Positions 60,501 to 64,000 of a DNA stretch of 64,000 nt are shown here, in pieces. Below the pieces are notes generated by a model. That model worked only from the letters and a program-made list of their open reading frames with translations. It was not told where the DNA came from and searched no databases. Position numbers and translations under genes: made by a program. The stretch's first letter is position 1, and each line of letters begins with the position of its first letter. Origin of the DNA: Andrena cerasifolii (Eukaryota > Arthropoda > Insecta > Hymenoptera > Andrenidae); assembly GCF_050908995.1 (NCBI RefSeq), contig NC_135119.1, positions 930,001 through 994,000 of the forward strand. Direction: 5' to 3'.

Positions 60501-61979
60501 ACTGCAGGAAATGATGGCAACGCCGGGTCAAGTACATTCCAAACACCCGAAAGGGTCAAAATGTGAATAGACAGCCTGTGAGCGTAACCAATTACATATT
60601 ATAGAAAATGTTCAAAATGATAAATGAAAGTTTGGCGCCAGTTTAATACAGCCTATTCAGGAGGTCAAATAGTTGAAAAAAGTTCATATGAACCCTTGTC
60701 CGAAAATAATTTATTAGGAAGTAATTTTATAAGATAGCCCAGATTCTTTACCCGTTAATCAAAAGTTGTACAATGCTTCTGCGTTGTATGGGTATGCAGA
60801 GTTGCTGATTGATAAATAATTGAAGGATTTTTATTTTTTATATGAACTGTTTTAAACTATTTGACCTCCTGAATATGCTGTATTAATTTAAATTCTCACC
60901 GCTATGCTAACTTTCATTCCTATCGCTTGTATTGCTGCACTCTTATTTCAAGCTTATTGCTAGATGCTAAAGTTGGACGTGACTCGGAAATGGTAATGGG
61001 GCTCATGAGCCCCAAAATCGTGAGACAGAAAAAAGCATTGGGTAACGGGTCTATTCTATACCTCGTCTGTGGTTTAATTAACACAGATAGTAATATTGCC
61101 TATACAGGATAACTGAGAAATCTACTTTACCTTAGAGAGAATGAACCGACATTTTAGAATTCCATTTATATATGCAGAAATCTGTAGAATTTCTCAGAAT
61201 TTATTAAAATTTTAATAATAAACTATAATATCGTGATTCGGCGCATCTGTTAGCGGAGTGATTTCTTTAATAACGATATAGACATTGGAATTTTTGTAAC
61301 TCTCTTTCTCAATGTAAATCCATATAATTAACATTTATTCAGCAGGATTCAAGCTGTGCAAGAAGAACGCATTGAACGTACTCCAGAACCAAGGATCCAC
61401 CCCCTGGAATTAATAGGACCACCTAGTTATGAAGAGGCTGTACAAATGCCCAGACTGGCCCGGTCTTTAGACAATTTGGATGAAATATCGGTAGAAACGA
61501 CTTCCATGCGTATCATGGGTTCAGCTGATAATTTGAGGAGCAAGCAGAGGAGAACAAGGAAACTAAGGAAGAGGATTCAGAGCGAGGATGATTTGCTCAG
61601 ACGAGAAGGGCGGCGACAAGAACGAATTCGGCGGGAAAGGAACAACTCGACCGGTAACATCGCTAGTGATTTACCACAGAGTGGCAGTCGAAGGAACTCC
61701 AGGTCAAATTCGACGCATAGAACTGCGAAGCAACGCGTGGTAAGTGAGTCTATGGACTCGGGAACCGAAAGGGTTCGCCCCAGGCCACAAACACCGAGTT
61801 CAAGAAAAAAGAAACGAAGGCACACAGTTTACGACGGACACTCAACTGACGATGAAGATTCTGATCTTCAGTCAATCCCTTTGAGCAGATCGATCGTCAT
61901 CAGAGAACTACGAAAGGAACCAAAGGGCGGTTACAGAGAAGCGACGGTGGAACGAGACTCCGAATTATCTATGGTCTGA
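33400..61979 (+). CDS. Transmembrane leucine-rich-repeat receptor-like protein, six coding exons
   Basis: The CDS joins 33400-33588, 34694-34997, 35451-35679, 36226-36821, 40197-40599 and 61346-61979 (2355 nt, 784 aa). All five introns are GT-AG and every phase matches. The start is the first in-frame ATG after an in-frame TGA at 33355 and has A at -3. Visible domains are a signal peptide (about 1-28), an LRRNT cap with CPLKCVC (about 31-50), about 17 LRRs (64-465) with LxxLxLxxN cores, an LRRCT cap (NPWHCDC at 466-472, further Cys near 496 and 511), a transmembrane helix (about 527-547) and a stop-transfer MRIKRR. The cytoplasmic tail (575-784) carries PPSYEEAV at 599-606 and a long Arg/Ser-rich region. 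This architecture is known for insect cell-surface adhesion or receptor LRR proteins. The PPxY motif suggests a WW-domain partner such as a Nedd4-type ligase (inference). I do not recognise a specific orthologue. Confidence 0.93.
33589..34693 (+). other. LRR gene intron 1
   Basis: AT-rich intron with GTGAGT donor and TTCCAG acceptor. I see no coding remnant and no clear transposon ends in it. Confidence 0.85.
34694..34997 (+). CDS. LRR gene exon 2: LRRs 1-4
   Basis: The acceptor is the AG at 34692-34693, after a pyrimidine-rich tract. The exon opens with VEHLNLSNNLL and holds about four LRRs of 21-25 residues. It ends one base into a codon; the donor GTACGA is at 34998. The split codon becomes Glu with the first two bases of exon 3, giving ASHCEIREL across the join, which fits the LRR register. 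Confidence 0.92.
34998..36225 (+). other. LRR gene introns 2 and 3 (flanking exon 3)
   Basis: Introns at 34998-35450 (453 nt) and 35680-36225 (546 nt). Both are AT-rich and contain nothing else I can support. Confidence 0.8.
35451..35679 (+). CDS. LRR gene exon 3: LRRs 5-8
   Basis: The acceptor is TTTAATAG at 35443-35450. The frame continues as IRELSNTSLDGLPALTTLSL and holds about four LRRs. The donor is AAG/GTTAGC at 35680, leaving two bases that form Arg with the first base of exon 4. The open frame after 35679 is intronic. Confidence 0.9.
36226..36821 (+). CDS. LRR gene exon 4: LRRs 8-16
   Basis: The acceptor is TTTTCAG at 36219-36225. This largest LRR exon encodes residues 241-439 with about eight and a half LRRs. 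It ends at IDLSG with donor CAG/GTGTGA at 36822. The last repeat is completed by exon 5 (DLSG/NRLTQF), so the intron falls inside the conserved LxLSxN core, a common place for LRR introns. Confidence 0.93.
37849..38374. mobile_element. Tc1/mariner-like foldback element
   Basis: Ends CAATAGCGGACAAAAAAGTT and the inverted CACTAGCGGACAAAAAAGTT, with TA TSD at 37847-37848 and 38375-38376. Internal arms pair over much of the length (for example GTTGAATTTATTTAAC). No transposase is present. Confidence 0.8.
38492..38572 (+). ncRNA. tRNA-like SINE head or tRNA relic
   Basis: TAGCCGCGGCGG approximates a Pol III A box, and GGTTCGAATCC about 35 bases downstream is an exact B box. The T stem and acceptor stem do not pair well, so it is not a working tRNA gene. 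It is best read as a tRNA-derived SINE promoter. Confidence 0.5.
40197..40599 (+). CDS. LRR gene exon 5: last LRR, LRRCT cap, transmembrane helix
   Basis: The acceptor is AATTTTAG at 40189-40196. The exon encodes residues 440-573: the final LRR, the LRRCT cap with four cysteines, a short juxtamembrane segment, the helix WGFVLISALTVIVLFGSF and a basic stop-transfer segment. The donor AAG/GTAAAAAT sits at 40600. If it is not used, the frame reads AGG TAA and stops at 40601-40603 after residue 574. Confidence 0.93.
41090..41474. mobile_element. hAT-type MITE
   Basis: TSDs GAATTTAG (41082-41089) and CAATTTAG (41475-41482) differ at one base. Ends are TAGGGATGGATT / AAATCTATCCCTA. Many CGAAACTC-like subterminal motifs occur in both arms. 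Confidence 0.75.
42001..42820. repeat. 820-bp foldback element
   Basis: Arms of about 240 bp (42001-42245 and 42580-42820) begin GATCCCCATAAAAAAACTTC and its complement. The loop contains a direct duplication of about 105 bp (about 42357-42465 and 42472-42575). No clear TSD was found. Confidence 0.8.
43570..44691. mobile_element. TIR element, family CAGGGTCAGCG, copy B
   Basis: The 1122-bp copy, inverted relative to copy A, has ends CAGGGTCAGCGTTTTATCCT / inverted and TA TSD at 43568-43569 and 44692-44693. The TA duplication points to a Tc1/pogo-type transposase source. The conserved internal ORF is at 44191-44403 on the + strand. Confidence 0.85.
45862..46743. repeat. Palindrome with TTAA element at its dyad
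   Basis: Outer arms 45862-45975 and 46630-46743 pair almost perfectly (AAATAGACGTACAGGGTG...; ...GTATACCTACCCA) and abut TTAA on both sides of the inner element. Without the insert they would form a loopless palindrome of about 230 bp with TTAA in the middle. Confidence 0.85.
45980..46625. mobile_element. TTAA-flanked foldback, family D
   Basis: The 646-bp element has ends GAAGTGAGAAATC / GATTTCTCACTTC, with TTAA at 45976-45979 and 46626-46629. Arms of about 260 bp also occur at 54990-55210 and 58680-58913. Confidence 0.85.
46765..47005. mobile_element. hAT-type MITE
   Basis: A perfect 8-bp TSD GTCTAGCC at 46757-46764 and 47006-47013 fits the usual hAT target pattern. Ends are CAGGGGTGTCGAACT / AGTTCGACACTCCTG. 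Confidence 0.88.
49161..49686. mobile_element. TIR element CACTAGCAATAAAC
   Basis: The left end around CACTAGCAATAAACTTGCGA and the right end TCGCAAGTTTATTGCCAGTG are inverted repeats of about 40 bp. Short internal (C)TTGCG motifs recur. End positions are approximate and no TSD is clear. Confidence 0.6.
50534..50905. repeat. Near-perfect palindromic element, TA flanked
   Basis: Ends CCCTGATAGCCAGATCTGG / inverted, with TA on both sides (50532-50533, 50906-50907). Arms of about 165 bp are almost identical; the visible differences are one substitution and extra copies of an 11-bp GACAGCAGATC-type unit in the right arm. Loop of about 20-30 bp. Confidence 0.85.
51414..51676. mobile_element. hAT-type MITE
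   Basis: A perfect 8-bp TSD ACCTACCT at 51406-51413 and 51677-51684. Ends are CAGCGCTGTTCAACGT / ACGCTGAACAGCGCTG. ORFs at 51360-51580 only read through it. Confidence 0.85.
51838..53680. repeat. Complex nested foldback cluster
   Basis: Outer arms 51838-52045 and 53470-53680 pair (GGGATTACTGACCTGCGAGC against its complement). An inner palindrome has arms about 52020-52260 and 52400-52660. Segment 52655-52740 pairs with 53388-53475. A partial CAGGGTCAGCG-family end is at 53297-53390. Exact boundaries are uncertain. Confidence 0.6.
53840..54510. repeat. Foldback element with small palindrome in its loop
   Basis: Long imperfect arms (about 53870-54110 and 54240-54500) pair, for example around CGTGTGAACT and AGTTTATACG. 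A separate 87-bp palindrome lies between them. Confidence 0.65.
54134..54220. repeat. 87-bp MITE with CCCTAGTAGCATTT ends
   Basis: CCCTAGTAGCATTT and AATGCTACTAGGG are inverted ends. The CCCTAGTAGCA terminus resembles the ends at 2890 and 30201. Confidence 0.65.
54895..54984. mobile_element. Solo right end of a hAT-type element
   Basis: GCTGATGGTGGGG to TTGCTCAGCCCTG matches the right end of the hAT-type element at 31831-32148. No left partner was seen, so it is a truncated copy. Confidence 0.6.
55216..55482. repeat. Palindromic MITE
   Basis: Arms GAAGGCGAGAGCGAGATGGA... and the complement ending ...CTCGCTCTCGTCTTC pair over about 120 bp. The 126-codon ORF across it is a product of the repeat. 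Confidence 0.7.
55554..57474. mobile_element. Transib (RAG1-related) foldback element
   Basis: A perfect 5-bp TSD CGCCG (55549-55553 and 57475-57479) flanks ends CACAGTG (left) and CACTTTG, the complement of CAAAGTG (right). CACWRTG ends and GC-rich 5-bp TSDs are the Transib signature, and CACAGTG equals the V(D)J heptamer. Arms of about 550 bp pair outside. A second, diverged pair of related terminal sequence sits inside (about 56120-56285 and 56690-56870). The loop encodes the end of a Transib transposase on the minus strand. Confidence 0.88.
56391..56690 (-). pseudogene. Transib transposase C-terminal fragment
   Basis: About 100 codons, open to a TAG/TAA-type stop at 56391, read IHGKDVINSAILPIGQMSEE then AQESRNKDFTRFR and a basic TRKSSR. 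The pattern E-S-x-N-K-x-F-x-R-F-R aligns with the C-terminal catalytic region of Transib transposases and RAG1; the Glu before S-R-N-K corresponds to the third catalytic acid as I recall it. The earlier catalytic Asp region is absent and the open frame upstream (to 56876) runs into terminal repeat, so it cannot encode a working enzyme. Confidence 0.8.
57657..58620 (+). pseudogene. Helitron Rep/helicase upstream-domain fragment (DUF6570-like)
   Basis: A 265-codon open frame (57657-58454) contains VCFICVRIWFKND, CNCNTCINC, HLPTLDLLSKSLISLRIPFI, GKIINVPV, HLPRN and IKRKKYIP. These are landmarks of the region that precedes the Rep domain in animal Helitron polyproteins. After the TAA the same frame continues DPLFHNENVNQIPIDRITED to TGA TGA. 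A one-base shift then restores LRIAPREANIPRSLLLDEHA. Stops plus a frameshift mark it as dead. No Rep HUH motif, helicase domain or Helitron end was found. Confidence 0.75.
58918..59631. mobile_element. TTAA-flanked foldback, family A, copy 2
   Basis: The left end GGGGTCATGCTCAGTCAGGA abuts TTAA at 58914-58917, which also closes the family D element. The right end ...CAGCATGACCGC is followed by TTAT (59632-59635), a changed TTAA. About 714 bp, highly similar to copy 1. Confidence 0.82.
60647..60882. mobile_element. TTAA-flanked MITE
   Basis: Ends TACAGCCTATTCAGGAGG / CCTCCTGAATATGCTGTA, with TTAA at 60643-60646 and 60883-60886. 236 bp, no coding capacity. Confidence 0.8.
61346..61979 (+). CDS. 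LRR gene exon 6: cytoplasmic tail with PPSY motif
   Basis: The acceptor is TTATTCAGCAG ending at 61345. The first base completes Arg574 and the frame then runs open to TGA at 61977-61979. The tail has PPSYEEAVQMPRLARSLDNL near its start, then long Arg/Lys/Glu-rich stretches, several RxxS-type sites, a KKKRRH cluster and an acidic STDDEDSD segment. It looks largely disordered. Phase and basic composition join smoothly to exon 5 in spite of the 20.7-kb intron. A separate gene is less likely because there is no good start codon and the splice frame fits. Confidence 0.85.
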
Positions 61980-61987
61980 ACCATTGA

Positions 61988-62294
61988 AATAAAATGTTAT
62001 TACACTCTGATATTTTGTAAGCATCTGGCTATTAAAAGCGGCTATGGCTACCTGTTGCCTTACTAACCGTGGCAAAACTGTAATTGCCCAAGAGAGTTTT
62101 TCCATGTGGCGTCAACGTTTGTTATATAAACGTTGGAGCAATTAAATGGTTTTTTACCTTCCTTGCGAACGTAAAAATGACAGAATAATAACATATATTA
62201 TTAGTTGTAATTACGATTATTAGGATATTGTTAAACCATAACAACAGAAAACTTATGAACTGAATGAAGGCTGCATATCGAAGGGTCCAATAAA
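61988..62294 (+). promoter_or_regulatory. Candidate 3'UTR with two AATAAA poly(A) signals
   Basis: AATAAA occurs at 61988-61993, only 9 bases after the stop codon, and again at 62289-62294. The second is the more comfortable 3' end (UTR of about 330 nt). Either could be used. Confidence 0.5.
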
Positions 62295-63408
62295 GACTCC
62301 ATTAATTTTGTATACTGCCGTTTACTGATTTTTATGATTTTGGTATACTTAATTTTTTTATGACGTAAGATATTGCAATATTAAAACCATTTTATTGTTT
62401 GAAGGAATTTGCAAAATTAGAAGGGGATGTAGACTGCAACGTCTTATACGTCATTGAAGGTGGCTGAAAAATTTAGTGATAAACTTTTTTACAAGATATT
62501 ATGTTGCTACATAAAATCGAGTAATAATATTAAATACCACTAAACAATCTTCATGTTCTTTTTTTTAAAAACCCCAAATTGAAGAAAGAAATTTAAAAAA
62601 TGTCAAATTACATTACATTATATTTATGAGCATCTTTTAATACATATTTTATCTCTGATAAAATATCATATAAATATTTTATCTTTTATTACTTTGCCAT
62701 TATTTCATTTTCATGAATTAAATAGTCAACATAGGTAGGTACTTCTATATTTGAATATTGATATACTTGTATGATTACTTACCGTGGAGTGAATATAATT
62801 CTTCGTAATTTTACGAACGTTTTGAATTTAATGCTTTATCTATTATGTACGCATTAAGTAGGTCGTAAATTAAAAATAGACTAATAGGAAAGATTAATCT
62901 CTGTAACGATATTTTTTTAGTTAAAAGTGTAAACTTATATTGATGAATTAGGTATGGTTATAACGATATTTTGTAATGCTTGACAAGGTTTTCCTTACTA
63001 AAAGGAAAATCATAGAATCGAATCTTGACAAGAATGAAAGCATGGTAGGTAGGTACTTGTATAAAATTACAGTAATTTCACGCCAACGGGGGAACGATTA
63101 AAGTCAGCCTTCGCACCGTAAGCAATTATTTGATCGTATCAGTGTACCTATCATTTACGGCACTCCGTGAGGTAGAACAAATTGTAATGGGATCTCCAAA
63201 AAAAATGTAAATCTCTTTAAGTAATATCCAACGTGGTCAAACAAACATTAGACACGGTTAGAAAATACTGTAGCATTACGAAGTGGTTTACCACAGTTTT
63301 CATCCACATATAAGGGTTTAACCTTTAGAGGGCCGGGATTTTTCATTGAAATTGTAAATTTTATTTACTTAAAATTTATGCATATATACCACCAAAATGG
63401 CCGGCAAA
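62295..63408. other. AT-rich 3' flank, no supported feature
   Basis: No ORF above about 60 codons and no repeat ends that I can pair. Confidence 0.5.
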
Positions 63409-63416
63409 GTATCCAA

Positions 63417-63740
63417 TAGGGCCGAGCGATACTATATAGGCGAAAATTTAAATTTGAATTTTCAGTTGACCTGGGTGCGGAGTAGTTTTGATTAACCGAA
63501 CACAACTGTAAAAAAAATTGGAAAATATTCATATCTGCAGGTTGCTTTTTCTCCTAAAAATGATTATATTTAGGAGAAAAAGGAACCTGCAGAAAAAATG
63601 ATTATATTTAGGAGAAAAAGGAACCTGCAGACACGAATATTTTCCAATTTTTTTTACAGTTGTGTTTGGTTAATCAAAAGACAACTACTCCGGACCCAGG
63701 CCAACCGAAAATTCAAATTTAAATTTTCCGCTTCGCCCTG
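63417..63740. mobile_element. hAT-type MITE, copy 2
   Basis: TSD GTATCCAA at 63409-63416 and 63741-63748. Ends TAGGGCCGAGCG and CGCTTCGCCCTG; body matches copy 1 at 22973-23291. The centre contains an extra tandem copy of an about 37-bp segment (ATGATTATATTTAGGAG...). Confidence 0.88.
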
Positions 63741-63748
63741 GTATCCAA

Positions 63749-64000
63749 ATTCTTAGGTGGCCACTATAGTGGCCAGCCCGGTCGCGAACGGTATGGCATA
63801 TACTGGAATTTTTAAAATTTGAACTTTAATGTTTCTAAGGGTTTTTGACATCGCTAATCACGATTCTAAGGTCACAGTATCGAAATTTTACACAGAAACA
63901 GCCTAAACAAGTTCAAATGTATAACAGCAGTTACATTCATATATTATTATTTCCTTTGGCTTTATTCAGAACTAACGACGTGGACGTAGAAAGTTTTGTA
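63749..64000. other. Window end, no supported feature
   Basis: AT-rich sequence with no gene or repeat recognised. Confidence 0.5.

Larger units (their letters stand above)
40600..61345 (+). other. LRR gene intron 5, 20.7 kb, filled with transposons
   Basis: This intron separates the transmembrane exon from the tail exon. It contains most of the foldback, hAT, Transib, Helitron and TTAA-flanked elements listed from 41090 to 60882. Stretches without recognisable ends (40604-41081, 41483-42000, 42821-43567, 44694-45861, 47014-47766, 59636-60642, 60887-61345) carry no supported gene. A block with many GGTATCGA-like motifs lies at 45500-45760. Confidence 0.8.

Noticed and set aside
61356..61979. 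Separate intronless gene
   Set aside because: Lacks a good start codon, and the exon 5 to exon 6 splice joins in frame at a basic juxtamembrane tail.

Overview
The window is a piece of an AT-rich, repeat-dense animal nuclear genome, almost certainly an insect. It has spliced genes with GT-AG introns, AATAAA poly(A) signals, and a mix of hAT, pogo/Tigger, Tc1, Transib, TTAA-type, Helitron and Gypsy-type LTR relics typical of arthropods. I cannot fix the order or species from the sequence alone.

Only one host gene can be supported. It lies on the + strand at 33400-61979 and has six coding exons whose splice phases all agree (784 codons plus stop). The predicted protein is a single-pass cell-surface leucine-rich-repeat (LRR) protein: signal peptide, LRRNT cysteine cap, about 17 LRRs, LRRCT cap, one transmembrane helix, then a basic serine-rich cytoplasmic tail of about 210 residues with a PPSY motif. 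The tail is encoded by a separate last exon behind a 20.7-kb intron. Reading past the last donor gives an immediate stop, so a tail-less receptor form is possible.

The rest is transposon-derived or featureless AT-rich DNA. From left to right: 0-13 kb holds palindromic MITEs, a TIR element nested in a pogo-like element, two solo LTRs and a TTA-flanked foldback. 13.4-18.8 kb holds three pogo/Tigger-like elements, each keeping a stub of the transposase N-terminus, one split by a solo LTR. 19.8-20.6 kb is a hAT element with a 15-bp minisatellite. 22.9-32.1 kb holds hAT, pogo-like and TTAA-flanked foldbacks. 33.4-62 kb is the LRR gene. Its last intron holds a Transib (RAG1-like) foldback with a transposase C-terminal fragment, a broken Helitron Rep/helicase fragment, several TTAA-flanked foldbacks and several hAT MITEs. 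62-64 kb is 3' flank with a second copy of one hAT MITE.

Many elements could be delimited exactly because terminal inverted repeats and target-site duplications (TSDs) are visible: 8 bp for hAT, 5-bp CGCCG for Transib, TTAA, TTA, TA, and 4 bp for LTRs. The most unusual pattern is a set of TTAA-flanked elements, at least two and perhaps three of which sit at the dyad centre of a palindrome, and some of which sit end to end sharing one TTAA. No CRISPR array, rRNA, intact tRNA or intact transposase gene was found.
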